DNA of 64,000 nt from Janthinobacterium sp. GW458P. GTDB taxonomy: Bacteria > Pseudomonadota > Gammaproteobacteria > Burkholderiales > Burkholderiaceae_D. Shown one piece after another: positions 17,263-27,262 of this stretch. The stretch is taken from contig NZ_NEGZ01000016.1 of assembly GCF_002127585.1 (NCBI RefSeq), forward strand, positions 985 to 64,984. Direction: 5' to 3'. Below the pieces are notes generated by a model. The model ran no database searches and was not told where the DNA came from. It saw only the letters and a program-made list of their open reading frames with translations. The translations under genes were made by a program, and so were the position numbers. Position 1 is the stretch's first letter. Every line of letters starts with the position of its first letter.

Positions 17263-17873
17263 AGCTCTCCACAGGCCATCAGCAGCCGGGCTACCTCGGC
17301 TGCTGAGTGCAGGCCCAGCTTTTCCATCGTGTTATGACGGTGCACCTGCACCGTCTTGTCGCTGATACCCAGCTCGCGGGCGATGACTTTCGAGGCTTTT
17401 CCCTCGGCCATCAGCAGCGCCACTTCGCGCTCGCGCACCGTCAGGGTGGCCAGAGCCGTTTGCGCCGTCGTCGCGCTGGCGGCGCGGCGGCTTTCGTCGA
17501 TGCTGCGCGTGATGGCGCGCGTGACGGCGTCCAGCAGCACCTGGTCCTTGCACGGTTTTTCCAGAAAGTCGCAGGCGCCCGCCTTCATCGTCTGCACGGC
17601 CATGGCCAGGTCGCCGTGGCCGCTGAGGAAAATCACGGGCAGGGAAATTGCGTGACGCGACAGTTCCTGTTGCAGTTCCAGTCCGCTCATCAGGGGCATG
17701 CGCACGTCGAGCAGCAAACAGCCCGGTACATGGCCATCGTAGCGTTGCAGGAAGTCGCGCGCGGACTCGAAAGCCTCCACTTTCCAACCGGCCGAATCGA
17801 ACAGATAGGCCAGCGAGCGGCGCATGGCGGCGTCGTCGTCGACGACAAAGATGATCGCATCGCTTTCATTCAT
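17259..17873 (-). CDS. ttrR: Response regulator TtrR (FixJ/NarL type)
   Basis: 204 residues. The receiver domain has the acidic pair DDD (12-14), phospho-acceptor Asp56 (LLLDVRMP) and the Lys of EKPCK. A LuxR-type helix-turn-helix follows (LTVREREVALLMAEG, then KTVQVHRHNTMEKL). Its stop codon overlaps that of ttrA tail to tail, and its start overlaps the ttrS stop by 4 bp. This supports a sensor/regulator pair that activates the ttr genes, the arrangement known from Salmonella. Confidence 0.9.
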   Translation of the reverse strand: MNESDAIIFVVDDDAAMRRSLAYLFDSAGWKVEAFESARDFLQRYDGHVPGCLLLDVRMPLMSGLELQQELSRHAISLPVIFLSGHGDLAMAVQTMKAGACDFLEKPCKDQVLLDAVTRAITRSIDESRRAASATTAQTALATLTVREREVALLMAEGKASKVIARELGISDKTVQVHRHNTMEKLGLHSAAEVARLLMACGEL

Positions 17874-19663
17874 GGTGTTTCCTTATCTACTTCCATATGC
17901 GTATCTTCGGGCAGGCGGAACCAGACCGTCAAGCCAGGCGCATCGGCGTTGGCGTGGGCCGACAGGCTGCCGCCAAACGACTCGATGATGCTCTTGCTGA
18001 GGGACATGCCCAGGCCCAGGCCTTCGGCCTTGGTGGTGAAAAACGGTTCAAACAGGCGCGCCATCTGCGCCGTATCGAGGCCGCAGCCGGCGTCGCGCAC
18101 GGCCACCGTACAGGCGCCGTTTTCGCGGTGCAGCAGCACGCCAATCGGGTGCTGCGGATGGTCGTTTTCCACCTGCGCGTCGAGCGCATTCTTGAGCAAA
18201 TTGAGCAGCACCTGCTGCACTTGCTGCGGGTCAGCCAGCACGCGCGGCCCAGCGCGGAGCGTTTCGTGACGCCAGCTGATCTGCGCCTGTGGATGGGCTG
18301 CGCGGAACAGGGACACCGCTTGCTCCACGGCGTCGGCCAGGGCGAAGGCCGTGCTGTGCGCGGGACGTTTTTGCGCCATCGCGCGGATGTGACGGATGAT
18401 GGCGCCCGCGCGTTCGCTTTGGGTGGCGATTTCCTGCGCGCCGTCGAGCAGCGGGGCCGCGTCCAGCCGGCCCGCCGTGATGCGGCGCGCCATGCCGCGC
18501 GCGAAATTGCCGATGGCCGCCAGCGGCTGGTTCAATTCATGCGCGATGGCGCTGGCCATCTCGCCCAGGATGGCCAGGCGCGCCGTGTGGTCGAGCGTGG
18601 CCTGGCGCTGGCGCGCCTGTTCTTCCAGCGCGCGCTGCTGGTGCTGCGCCGCGCGCAATTGCTCCGTGCGCCGGCTGACCAGGTATTCCACGCGCACCGT
18701 ATGCACGGCCCAGGCCACCAGCAGGGCCAGCACCAGCAGCATCCAGCCCCAGTAGCGGCGCAGCGCCGTCTCGAACGTCAGCTTGTCCAGGTAGGCGTAG
18801 GGGCCGATGCGCAGTTCGCGGAACAGTTCATCGACAATCTGGTAGTCGCTGGGCACCGTCCAGCTGTAGCCTTCGCTGGTGCGCGGCATGGCCAGCAGGG
18901 CCTGCGCCACTTTTTTCGCCAGCGCTGGCGGCGTCTGGCGCAGAGCCACGAAGGGCCAGTCCGGATACAGCCGCGACGAGCTGGCGCAGCGAAAGCCGGG
19001 AATCGGACGCGTGGTGATCACGCGCAGTTCCTCGGCCCGTACTTCGCCGCGCGCCACCATCTGTTCCAGCAAACAGGTGCGCACGATGCCGGCATCCATG
19101 CGGCCCGCACGCACGGCCTCGACGATCTGCTGCGAGGGAAAACCGCTGTAGCGCAGGCTGGCAAAATCGTGCGTGGGATCGATGCCCGCTTCCCGCAGTT
19201 CGCGCGCGGCGATCTGGTAGCCGCCAAACGCGTCGGGCGCCACGGCCATCACGTTCTTGCCCGCCAGGTCGGCCAGGTCGTGCAGCGGCGACGCGCTGCG
19301 CACGACGATGGCCGAGCCGATGGCCTGGCGCGGCGAGTCCGTCCATGGCGATTCGAGCGTGGCGATGCGGCTGGCGCCGTCGCTGTGTTCGAGCGCCACG
19401 TAGTGGCCGCTGCTGGTGATGGCAAAGGCGATGGCCTGCGACTGCACGGCCCGCGTCAATCCGGCCTGGTCGTAGTCGGCCAGGATAAAACGGATGCCGG
19501 GAATGCTGGCCTGCAGGTGGCGCGTCACATACGACCAGTCCTGCTGCACGGCGTCGCCGCCCTTGTAGGCCAGCACACCGATGCGTACCTCCGGCAGCGC
19601 GTCAGCCGCTTGAACGCCATGCAAACACAGCGCCGTCAGCGCGAACAGTAAAAAACGCCGCAC
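17870..19663 (-). CDS. ttrS: Sensor histidine kinase TtrS with periplasmic substrate-binding-like domain
   Basis: 597 residues. An N-terminal signal peptide leads a PhnD/phosphonate-binding-like sensor domain (about 25-290; RIGVLAYKGGD is the typical TtrS start). A transmembrane helix (WGWMLLVLALLVAWAVH) is followed by a coiled coil and the kinase core, with His375 in AHELNQPLAAI. The ATP-binding motifs are NLLKNALDA, DAGCGLD and GLGLGMSL. The GTG start at 19663 overlaps the mutY stop by one base (TAGTG). The likely signal is tetrathionate; this rests on family context only. Confidence 0.88.
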   Translation of the reverse strand: MRRFLLFALTALCLHGVQAADALPEVRIGVLAYKGGDAVQQDWSYVTRHLQASIPGIRFILADYDQAGLTRAVQSQAIAFAITSSGHYVALEHSDGASRIATLESPWTDSPRQAIGSAIVVRSASPLHDLADLAGKNVMAVAPDAFGGYQIAARELREAGIDPTHDFASLRYSGFPSQQIVEAVRAGRMDAGIVRTCLLEQMVARGEVRAEELRVITTRPIPGFRCASSSRLYPDWPFVALRQTPPALAKKVAQALLAMPRTSEGYSWTVPSDYQIVDELFRELRIGPYAYLDKLTFETALRRYWGWMLLVLALLVAWAVHTVRVEYLVSRRTEQLRAAQHQQRALEEQARQRQATLDHTARLAILGEMASAIAHELNQPLAAIGNFARGMARRITAGRLDAAPLLDGAQEIATQSERAGAIIRHIRAMAQKRPAHSTAFALADAVEQAVSLFRAAHPQAQISWRHETLRAGPRVLADPQQVQQVLLNLLKNALDAQVENDHPQHPIGVLLHRENGACTVAVRDAGCGLDTAQMARLFEPFFTTKAEGLGLGMSLSKSIIESFGGSLSAHANADAPGLTVWFRLPEDTHMEVDKETP

Positions 19664-20826
19664 TAGAACATGCTGCGCTGCGCCGCGCGCGCATCGCCGA
19701 ACAGGTCGAGCAGCAGCTTCTTGATGGGCGCCGGCAGCGGCGCGTCGGCGATTTTCGCGCCGTCGTACCAGACGTGCGTCGCTTCCCCGGCCAGCGTCAG
19801 GCGGCGTGCCAGGGTGATGCGGCAGGGGACGATGTGCAGCTTGTAGTGGGTAAATACGTGCACGATGGGCAGCAAGCGCTCCTGCGTTTCGATTTCGCCG
19901 AAGGGCGCCACGGCGTGCGCCAGCGCCTGCTGGTCTATTTCTCGCGTTGTATCTTCATCGGCCAGCACATGGCCATCGAGTTCGGGCAGCGACAGCAAGC
20001 CGCCCCAGATGCCGGAACCGGGGCGCTGCTCCAGCAGTACCTGGCTGTCGTCGATGATGGCCAGCATGACGGCGTGTTTCTCAGGACTGGTTTTCTTCGG
20101 CTTGCGCACCGGCAGATCCTTGGTGCGGCCGGTGGCGTAGGCCACGCAGCGCGCTTGCAGGGGGCAGCGGCCGCAATCGGGACTGCTGCGCGTGCACAGG
20201 GTGGCGCCGAAGTCCATCAGGCCCTGCGTGTAGGCTTCAATGCCGGTTTCCGGCAGCAGTGCCTCGGCGCGGCGCCACATGGCTTCTTCGACCCGTTTTT
20301 CGCCGGGATAGGCGTCGATGCCGAAGGTGCGCGCAAACACGCGCTTGACGTTGCCGTCCATGATGGCCGCGCGCGTGCCGCTGGAAAACGCGGAGATGGC
20401 GGCGGCCGTCGAGCGGCCGATGCCGGGCAGGTCGGCCAGTAGCAGCGGGTCGCTGGGGAAGACGCCGTCGTATTCGGCCACCACGCGCTGCGCGCATTTG
20501 TGCAGGTTGCGCGCCCGCGTGTAGTAACCGAGGCCGCTCCACTGCGCCATCACGTCTTCCACCGGCGCGCCAGCGAGGTCGCGCAGGGTGGGGAAGCGTT
20601 CGAGGAAGCGCGCGTAGTAAGCGAGGACGGCCGTCACCTGCGTTTGCTGCAGCATGATTTCGGACAGCCAGATCAGGTAGGCGTCACGCGTATTTTGCCA
20701 GGGCAGCGCGTGGCGGCCATGCTGCTTTTGCCAGGCGATGACGGTGGCGGAAAAAGTCGGGTCGCTATAATTTTCCAGGGGTGCCCCGTCCGTGGCGGGC
20801 GAGAGCGGATGCAGCAGACGTTTCAT
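19663..20826 (-). CDS. mutY: A/G-specific adenine glycosylase MutY
   Basis: A 387-residue base-excision repair enzyme removing adenine mispaired with 8-oxoguanine. It has the catalytic Glu segment (LSEIMLQQTQ), the helix-hairpin-helix (LPGIGRSTAAAI) and the catalytic Asp in MDGNVKRV. The [4Fe-4S] cysteines lie in CTRSSPDCGRCPLQARC. A C-terminal MutT-like domain recognises 8-oxoG (LLEQRPGSGIWGGLLSLPE). The ATG at 20826 matches the normal MutY N-terminus. With mutM two genes upstream, two arms of the GO repair system lie together. Confidence 0.95.
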   Translation of the reverse strand: MKRLLHPLSPATDGAPLENYSDPTFSATVIAWQKQHGRHALPWQNTRDAYLIWLSEIMLQQTQVTAVLAYYARFLERFPTLRDLAGAPVEDVMAQWSGLGYYTRARNLHKCAQRVVAEYDGVFPSDPLLLADLPGIGRSTAAAISAFSSGTRAAIMDGNVKRVFARTFGIDAYPGEKRVEEAMWRRAEALLPETGIEAYTQGLMDFGATLCTRSSPDCGRCPLQARCVAYATGRTKDLPVRKPKKTSPEKHAVMLAIIDDSQVLLEQRPGSGIWGGLLSLPELDGHVLADEDTTREIDQQALAHAVAPFGEIETQERLLPIVHVFTHYKLHIVPCRITLARRLTLAGEATHVWYDGAKIADAPLPAPIKKLLLDLFGDARAAQRSMF

Positions 20827-20860
20827 GCAGGATTCCAGTGTTGTATTCAGTGTGCAGGGT

Positions 20861-22762
20861 TCATGCGGCGCTGGCGGCGCGCAAGGCGGCCAGCAATTGC
20901 GCCAGCTGCGCCTTGTCGCGTTCGAGCGCCGCCAGGCTGGCTTCAAAGCCGGCGATTTTCTGTTCCAGGCTGCCGGTGGCGTCATGGATGCGCTGGATCG
21001 AGGCAAAGCGCAGTTTCAGCTGCTCCTTGTATTCGACGATCTGTGCTTCCAGCGGTGCCATGATGACTTTCAGCCAGGCGCTGGCGTCGTCGTTGGCGTT
21101 GGTGAAACTGCGGCGCACGCGCGAGGCGATGGTGTCGAAGAATTTTTCCATCAGCACAGTCCTGCTGGTGGTGAGCAGGGTGGCCGTACCGAACTGCTTG
21201 TGGTACACGGCTTCGATATCGTCGATTTCCTGGCGATAGCGGGCCAGCGAAAACGGCATCGGCGCGGCCAATGCCAGGCCATGTTCGGTGGCGAATTTGC
21301 CGTACATCACCTGCATCATTGCCATGATTTCGGCCGTCTTGCCTTCAGACCGCTCCAGGTTGCTGGCGATGCGTTCGAAGTACTGGCGCATGGCTTCGCG
21401 CAGGCCAGTGAAAAAACGGCTGCGCTGCATTGCCGTGCGCACGGCGTCGATGTCGTCGCGCACGATGTCCATGCCCAGACTCGTGTACAGCTCCGTCGAC
21501 AGGCGGGTAAACACGGCGCGCGTCGCTTGCAGCTTGAACAGGCTGCTGTCGAACTCCTTTTTCTCGATATCGATGCGCCGCATCATGTGCGCGATCACGC
21601 TCTGGTTCTTGCCGCGCAGGCTATGCAGCTCATGCAGCTGCTCGGCGCCGCCGCGCGCGCGCGCCGCATACTGCACCTGTTGCGCCGCTTCGATGGCATC
21701 GACGTCGAACGCCAGCTGGCGCCGGATGATGTCCTTGCGCGCAGGGATCAGTTCTTCGAACAGGGCCGTCTCCAGCGCCTGCAGGCGGCTTTTTTCCAGC
21801 AGCGCGACGTCGTGGTTGATCTTGCCCACCAGGGCTTTCTGCGCCGAGACGGGGAACACCTGGCCAGCGTCCAGGGTCAGCAAATGTGCCACGCTGGCCT
21901 GCTGGCGCTCGATCGCTTGCGCCACCTCGGCGTCGCCGCGCAATTCGTCCCACATGCTGTCGATCTTGTTGAGTACGACCAGACGTCCGGCGCCGGCACC
22001 GATATGATTGCGCCAGACCTCGATATCGCTGCGCGTCACGCCCGTGTCGGCCGCCAGGATGAACAGCACCGCGTGCGCGTTCGGAATCAGGTTCAGGGTC
22101 AGTTCCGGCTCCGTGCCGATGGCGTTCAGGCCGGGCGTGTCGAGGATGACCAGGCCCTGTTTCAGCAGCGGATGGGGGAAGTTGATGATGGCGTGGCGCC
22201 ACATCGAGATTTCCACCTGGCCGTCCTCATCGACCATCGCGGGCGCGTCCGCGTCGTCGGCGTCGTACAGGCCGTAGCGCGCGGCTTCCTCGATGCTGAC
22301 TTTTTTCGTCAGGCTGACCTGGCGGATGGCTTCCTGCATGTCGCCGCCCGCGTCGATGTTCAGGGGCAGGACGGTCCAGGCGGCGGGCAGGTCGCGGTAG
22401 TCGCTGGTCGACAGGTTCTGCGCGCGCGTCTCGATGGGCAGCAGGCGGATCGACGGCTGCCACGCCGCGTCGTACAGCAGTTCGGTGGGACACATGGTGG
22501 TGCGCCCCGCCCCGGACGGCAGGATGCGCTGGCCGTAATCGGCAAAGAAAATGGCGTTGATCAGCTCGGATTTGCCGCGCGAGAATTCCGCCACGAAGGC
22601 GACAGATAAACGGTCATCGAGCAGGCGGGAGCCACAGCGGGCCAGGCGCAGCGCGGAGGCGCCGTCGACCAGGCCTGCCGCGCTGGCGGCCTGCCGGTAA
22701 GCCTGCAAGGCGGCCAGCACGTCCTGGCGCCATGCGCTGTATTGTTCCAAGTCCCTGACCAT
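20861..22762 (-). CDS. Dynamin-like GTPase between mutM and mutY
   Basis: A 633-residue large GTPase of the bacterial dynamin-like family. G1 is FSRGKSELIN, G3 is DTPGLNAIG and G4 is NKID. The G domain (about 45-290) is followed by a long helical region with coiled-coil stretches and a final amphipathic coiled coil (LERDKAQLAQLLAALRAA). No clear transmembrane segment is seen. The ATG at 22762 has a good ribosome site (GGGAG). It is 34 bp from mutY and 35 bp from mutM on the same strand. Dynamin-like proteins remodel membranes; the role here is unknown. Confidence 0.85.
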   Translation of the reverse strand: MVRDLEQYSAWRQDVLAALQAYRQAASAAGLVDGASALRLARCGSRLLDDRLSVAFVAEFSRGKSELINAIFFADYGQRILPSGAGRTTMCPTELLYDAAWQPSIRLLPIETRAQNLSTSDYRDLPAAWTVLPLNIDAGGDMQEAIRQVSLTKKVSIEEAARYGLYDADDADAPAMVDEDGQVEISMWRHAIINFPHPLLKQGLVILDTPGLNAIGTEPELTLNLIPNAHAVLFILAADTGVTRSDIEVWRNHIGAGAGRLVVLNKIDSMWDELRGDAEVAQAIERQQASVAHLLTLDAGQVFPVSAQKALVGKINHDVALLEKSRLQALETALFEELIPARKDIIRRQLAFDVDAIEAAQQVQYAARARGGAEQLHELHSLRGKNQSVIAHMMRRIDIEKKEFDSSLFKLQATRAVFTRLSTELYTSLGMDIVRDDIDAVRTAMQRSRFFTGLREAMRQYFERIASNLERSEGKTAEIMAMMQVMYGKFATEHGLALAAPMPFSLARYRQEIDDIEAVYHKQFGTATLLTTSRTVLMEKFFDTIASRVRRSFTNANDDASAWLKVIMAPLEAQIVEYKEQLKLRFASIQRIHDATGSLEQKIAGFEASLAALERDKAQLAQLLAALRAASAA

Positions 22763-22797
22763 CTTGCTCCCTTTAATAATGACCTGCTTTTGACGCG

Positions 22798-23634
22798 CTA
22801 TTTCTGGCAATTCACGCAATAAAACGTGGAACGCTGTCCCTGCACGATTTGCCGGATAGGCGCGCCGCACACGCGGCAGGGCTTGCCCGCCCGGTTGTAC
22901 GTGTAATACGTCTGCTGGAAATAGCCGGACTGGCCGTTTACGCCGATGAAGTCGCGCAGGGTGCTGCCGCCTTGCACGATGGCTTCGGCCAGCACGTCGC
23001 GGATCGCCTGCGCCAGTTTCTCATAGCGGGCCAGGCCAATGCGCCTGGCCGGCGTCTTCGGGTTGATCCCCGCGCGAAACAGGCTTTCGGAACAGTAGAT
23101 ATTGCCCACGCCGACGACGATGTCGCCCGCCATCAGCACCTGCTTGATGTTGGTGCCCTTGTTGCGCGTTTTTTCGAACAGCAGCTGGCCCGTGAAGCGG
23201 CCCTCGAGCGGTTCCGTGCCCAGGCCGCGCAGCAGTACGTGGCCATCCAGCGGACCGTCGGCCTCGTCGTGCCACAGCACGGCGCCGAAGCGGCGCGGGT
23301 CCGTCATGCGCAGCACCTGGCTGCCGCCGTCGGCGTCTTCCACGATCAGATCAAAATGGTCGTGTTTTTGCGCTTCCGTCCCGGGCGGCAGCACGCGCAG
23401 GTGGCCCGACATGCCCAGGTGGATAATCAGCGTGCCGTGCCGGAAGTGGATCAGCAGGTATTTGCCGCGCCGTCCCGTCAGGCCGATGGTTTGCCCGGAC
23501 AGTTGCTCGCCCAGGGCAGGGGGGAAGGGCCAGCGCAGGCCGTCGCGGCGCAGCACGACGGAACGCACGGCGCGCCCTTCGAGATGGGGCGCGACACCGC
23601 GCCGTGTAACTTCGACTTCTGGCAATTCTGGCAT
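22798..23634 (-). CDS. mutM: Formamidopyrimidine-DNA glycosylase (Fpg/MutM)
   Basis: A 278-residue bifunctional glycosylase/AP lyase removing 8-oxoguanine opposite cytosine. The mature N-terminus PELPEVE (catalytic Pro2 and Glu3) fixes the start at 23634. The C-terminal zinc finger is complete ([10 protein letters not shown], then FYCVNCQ). The length is typical. It appears to be the first gene of a minus-strand run mutM, dynamin-like, mutY, ttrS, ttrR with short gaps or overlaps. Confidence 0.96.
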   Translation of the reverse strand: MPELPEVEVTRRGVAPHLEGRAVRSVVLRRDGLRWPFPPALGEQLSGQTIGLTGRRGKYLLIHFRHGTLIIHLGMSGHLRVLPPGTEAQKHDHFDLIVEDADGGSQVLRMTDPRRFGAVLWHDEADGPLDGHVLLRGLGTEPLEGRFTGQLLFEKTRNKGTNIKQVLMAGDIVVGVGNIYCSESLFRAGINPKTPARRIGLARYEKLAQAIRDVLAEAIVQGGSTLRDFIGVNGQSGYFQQTYYTYNRAGKPCRVCGAPIRQIVQGQRSTFYCVNCQK

Positions 23635-23800
23635 AGGGCTCGAACGGATAAAAAGCGGATAAAAACAGGCGGGCCGCCGGCTGATGGCTGGCCCGGAGAG
23701 CATACGTCACGCCAGCGTATATATTTCGTTACATACGTGAAGTACGCAATCTGCGGGTTGGGCGTAGAATCAAACTTTGCCGTTTAGCCAGGATCAGCCT

Positions 23801-25591
23801 TTGAAAAACGCTTTCGCCATTGTAACCTTGTCCGCCCTGATGGCCACGCATGCCATGGCGCAGACGCCTGCCGCCCCTGCCGATGCCGCGGCCAGCCCCT
23901 CTGCGTCCGCGCCCGCCGCGCAGCAGGAACCGGATGCCGACGCCCAGGCGGACGCCAAGGCGGAGGGCTTGCCCAAGGTCGAACTGAGCAGCGACCTACT
24001 GTACAAGCTGACCAAGGCGGAAATGGAATTCAAGAGCGGGCAGTGGCAAGGGCCGTACGTGACGATGATGGTGGCGGCGCAGCAGACGCGCGATCCGCGC
24101 CTGGCGCGCCGCGCCTCCGAAATGGCGCTGGCGGCCAAGCAGGGCGGCGAGGCGCTGGCGGCCATCCGCCTGTGGCGCGAGCTGGCGCCTGCATCCGACG
24201 AGGCGACGCAGTTTTTCCTTGGTTTCGTCGTCCTGACGGACAAGATCGAAGAGGCGGAGCCGATTTTTGCCGAACGCCTGGCCAATGCGCCGGCGGGGGC
24301 GCGCGGCGTGGCCCTGTTCCAGATGCAGCAGATCCTGTCGCGGGCGAATGACAAGCTGTATGCCTACTCGATGGTGACGCGCCTGGTACAGCCCTACCTG
24401 GACATGTTCGAGGCCCACCTGGTACTGGCGCAGGGCGCCCTGTCGATCGGCGAGCGTGACCGCGCCATCGGCGAGGCGAACAAGGCGCTGGCCATCAAGC
24501 CCAATTCCGAACTGGCCGTGCTGACCCTGGCGCAGGTGACGGGCGAGCCCGAGGCGGCTGGCAAGGTGCTGGCCGCCTTCCTGCAGAAGAATCCGGACGC
24601 CGTCGAGGTGCGCGGCGCCTATGCGCGCCTGCTGGTCGAGCAGAAGCAGCTGGAGCCGGCGCGCGAGCAGTTCCTGCTGCTGCTGAAAAGCCAGCCCGAT
24701 AACGTGGGCGGCCTGTACGCGCTCGGCATCGTGGCGCTGCAGCTGGAAGACACCAAGGGCGCCGAGCAGTACTTCAAGCGCTTCCTGGCCGTGCTCGACA
24801 AATCGCCCGGCGACGCGCGCGATCCGTTCAAGGCCCTGATGATCTTGTCGCAGATCGCCGAGACGCGCGGCGACACGGCGGGCGCCATCGCCTGGCTGGA
24901 CAAGATCGACAACCGCGAATCAAGCGGCTATTTCGATGCCCGCCTGCGCCGCGCCCAGCTGATCGCCCGTGGCGGCAATCTCGATGCGGCGCGCAAGGCG
25001 CTGACGGAAATCGAAACGGACGATCCGGCCAACAAGGCGCAGGTGCTGCTGGTCGACGCGCAATTCCTGCGCGACGCCGGCTATGTGCAAAGCGCCTACA
25101 CGGTGCTGGAAAACGCGCTGCTGCGCTTCCCCGACAATCCTGAATTGCTGTACGACTACGCCTTGCTGGCCGAGCGTCTCGACAAGCTGGACCTGATGGA
25201 GGCCAGCCTGCGCCGCGTGATGGCGCTGGCGCCCGACAACCAGCATGCGTATAACGCCCTGGGCTACTCGCTGGCCGAACGGGGCATCCGCCTGCAGGAA
25301 GCCCATGCGCTGATCGAAAAAGCCTTGCAGATGGCGCCCGGCGACCCCTTCATCATGGACAGCATGGGCTGGGTGCAGTTCCGCATGGGCAACCTGGCTG
25401 CCGCCGAAAGTGCGTTGCGCCGCGCCTATGCCGTGCGCAGCGACCCGGAAATCGCCGTCCACCTGGGCGAAGTGCTGTGGCAGAAGGGCGACAAGGCCGA
25501 AGCGCAAAAGCTGTGGCGCGAAGCGCAAGGCAAGGACCCGAAAAACGATGCGCTGAAAAGCACCCTGGCGCGCCTGAATGTCAGTTTGTGA
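23801..25591 (+). CDS. Exported tetratricopeptide-repeat protein
   Basis: About 596 residues from a TTG at 23801 preceded by AGGA; an upstream TTG at 23777 is possible. A signal peptide (KNAFAIVTLSALMATHAMAQ) and an Ala/Pro-rich stretch precede TPR-type helical repeats over most of the length. Clear ones include QPDNVGGLYALGIVALQLED and APDNQHAYNALGYSLAERG. It is probably periplasmic or outer-membrane associated. TPR proteins next to lolB and ispE are common in betaproteobacteria. Partners are not evident from sequence. Confidence 0.85.
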   Translation: MKNAFAIVTLSALMATHAMAQTPAAPADAAASPSASAPAAQQEPDADAQADAKAEGLPKVELSSDLLYKLTKAEMEFKSGQWQGPYVTMMVAAQQTRDPRLARRASEMALAAKQGGEALAAIRLWRELAPASDEATQFFLGFVVLTDKIEEAEPIFAERLANAPAGARGVALFQMQQILSRANDKLYAYSMVTRLVQPYLDMFEAHLVLAQGALSIGERDRAIGEANKALAIKPNSELAVLTLAQVTGEPEAAGKVLAAFLQKNPDAVEVRGAYARLLVEQKQLEPAREQFLLLLKSQPDNVGGLYALGIVALQLEDTKGAEQYFKRFLAVLDKSPGDARDPFKALMILSQIAETRGDTAGAIAWLDKIDNRESSGYFDARLRRAQLIARGGNLDAARKALTEIETDDPANKAQVLLVDAQFLRDAGYVQSAYTVLENALLRFPDNPELLYDYALLAERLDKLDLMEASLRRVMALAPDNQHAYNALGYSLAERGIRLQEAHALIEKALQMAPGDPFIMDSMGWVQFRMGNLAAAESALRRAYAVRSDPEIAVHLGEVLWQKGDKAEAQKLWREAQGKDPKNDALKSTLARLNVSL

Positions 25592-25614
25592 TTGTATCGA
25601 TTAATTCAACTATA

Positions 25615-25642
25615 AAAAACCAGCGCCATGGCGCTGGTTTTT
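25615..25642 (+). terminator. Perfect 28-bp palindrome, terminator before lolB
   Basis: Arms AAAAACCAGCGCC and GGCGCTGGTTTTT are perfectly complementary and end in a T run. The A and T tracts on either side suit termination on both strands. It lies only 10 bp before the lolB start, so lolB translation signals sit directly behind the hairpin. Confidence 0.85.
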
Positions 25643-25652
25643 CCTTGTGCCC

Positions 25653-26303
25653 ATGTTAAAAAAACTCTTTCCCCTGACGCTCGCCTGCCTGGCCCTCTCG
25701 GCCTGCTCGACCCTGAGTTCCCCATTCTCGTCCGGCGCCGCGCCATCCGCTACTACCGTCGCGCCCTACCGTGAGCAACTGGAGCTGACGGGCCGCCTGA
25801 ACGTCGTCTACCAGAAGGATGACAAGCCCGAATCGGCCACCGTCAATTTCAACTGGCAGCAGACGGCCGAGCGCACGGACGTGACCCTGTATTCGCCCGT
25901 GGGCAGCACGCTGGCGACGATTGCCGTCACGCCGCGCGAGGCCGTGTTGACGCAGAGCGGCAAGGCGCCGCGCAGCGCGCCCGACGTCGACACCCTGAGC
26001 GCGCAGCTGCTGGGCTGGTCCTTGCCCGTGTCGGGCTTGCGCGACTGGCTGCAGGGCTATGCCATGGGCGCCGACGGCAAGCGCTTCGTTGCTTCACCGG
26101 CCAACGACAGCGTGACGACCAGGGACGGCTGGCGCTTGCGCTATGTGTCGTGGCAAGAAATAGGGCAAAATGCGGCCGACACTAGACCGGGCGCCTTGCC
26201 CCAACCACGGCGCATCGATGCCGAACGCAATGCCAGCGCGCAGGCCGATGCCGTCTCGCTGCGCATCGTGCTCGATCCCGCCCCATCCGCACCAGCACCA
26301 TGA
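25653..26303 (+). CDS. lolB: Outer-membrane lipoprotein LolB
   Basis: About 216 residues from ATG 25653 (GTG 25647 is possible). A lipoprotein signal ends in LSAC. LolB accepts lipoproteins from periplasmic LolA and inserts them in the outer membrane. Family features include the early [10 protein letters not shown] strand and the [14 protein letters not shown] region. The gene lies between the TPR gene and ispE, the usual position. The stop overlaps ispE by ATGA, indicating translational coupling. No strong Shine-Dalgarno is visible. Confidence 0.9.
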   Translation: MLKKLFPLTLACLALSACSTLSSPFSSGAAPSATTVAPYREQLELTGRLNVVYQKDDKPESATVNFNWQQTAERTDVTLYSPVGSTLATIAVTPREAVLTQSGKAPRSAPDVDTLSAQLLGWSLPVSGLRDWLQGYAMGADGKRFVASPANDSVTTRDGWRLRYVSWQEIGQNAADTRPGALPQPRRIDAERNASAQADAVSLRIVLDPAPSAPAP

Positions 26304-27184
26304 CGTTGACTACCCTGAATAACTGCCCGGCCCCGGCCAAGCTGAACTTGTTTCTGCACGTCAACGGCCGCCGCGCCGACGGCTACCATCTGCTGCAGAC
26401 GGTGTTCCAGTTGCTCGACCATGGCGACACCCTGCACTTCGCGCTGCGTGACGATACGGTCATCCACCGGGTGACGGCGCTGGCCGGCGTGCCGCAAGAG
26501 CAGGACTTGATCATCCGTGCCGCCAGATTGCTGCAGGCGGAAGTGCTGCGCCGCACGGGCGCCTTGCCGCGCGGCGTCGATATCGCCATCGACAAGGTGC
26601 TGCCCATGGGCGGCGGCCTCGGCGGCGGCTCGTCCGACGCGGCCACGGCGCTGATGGCGCTCAACCGCCTGTGGCAGGCGGGCTTGACGCGCGAGGAACT
26701 GATGGCGCTGGGCTTGCCGCTGGGCGCCGATATCCCGTTCTTCATCTTTGGCGAAAACGCCTTTGCCGAAGGCGTGGGCGAGGCCCTGCAGCCCGTCGCC
26801 ACGCCGGAATGCTGGTATGTGGTGATCGAACCGGGCGTGCAAGTACCCACCGCCGCAATTTTTTGCGCGGAAGGCTTGACGAGGAATACTGAACCCGTCA
26901 CAATAGCGGACTTTTCCAGGCACCTCGCAGAAGGAAACGATGCGGGCGGGTTTGGTAAAAATGATTTACAGCAAGTGGCATGCAGTCTTTTCAAGCCGGT
27001 AGCAGATGCGGTAGAATGGCTGGGTGCTTACGGTGAGGCCAGGATGACTGGTTCCGGTGCTTGTGTGTTTGGTGCGTTTGGCAGTCAGGAAGAAGCGGAT
27101 GCGGTGCTCAGCAATGTGCCACCAGTCTGGATCGCCTGGAAGGCTAAAGCGCTGAATCGCCACCCGATGCTCACCATGTTGTAA
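26300..27184 (+). CDS. ispE: 4-(cytidine 5'-diphospho)-2-C-methyl-D-erythritol kinase
   Basis: A 294-residue GHMP-family kinase of the MEP isoprenoid pathway. The substrate motif [12 protein letters not shown] is at the N-terminus. The ATP-binding Gly-rich loop is [14 protein letters not shown], and [10 protein letters not shown] is the third GHMP motif. The length is typical. It ends 78 bp before tRNA-Gln; no terminator is obvious in that gap. Confidence 0.95.
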   Translation: MTLTTLNNCPAPAKLNLFLHVNGRRADGYHLLQTVFQLLDHGDTLHFALRDDTVIHRVTALAGVPQEQDLIIRAARLLQAEVLRRTGALPRGVDIAIDKVLPMGGGLGGGSSDAATALMALNRLWQAGLTREELMALGLPLGADIPFFIFGENAFAEGVGEALQPVATPECWYVVIEPGVQVPTAAIFCAEGLTRNTEPVTIADFSRHLAEGNDAGGFGKNDLQQVACSLFKPVADAVEWLGAYGEARMTGSGACVFGAFGSQEEADAVLSNVPPVWIAWKAKALNRHPMLTML

Positions 27185-27262
27185 AGAGCAAAAAAAGATT
27201 TTGCTTAGCGTCAAAAAGTCGGTATAATGCTGGCCAACATGACGGCAAGCAGTCAGTAACGT

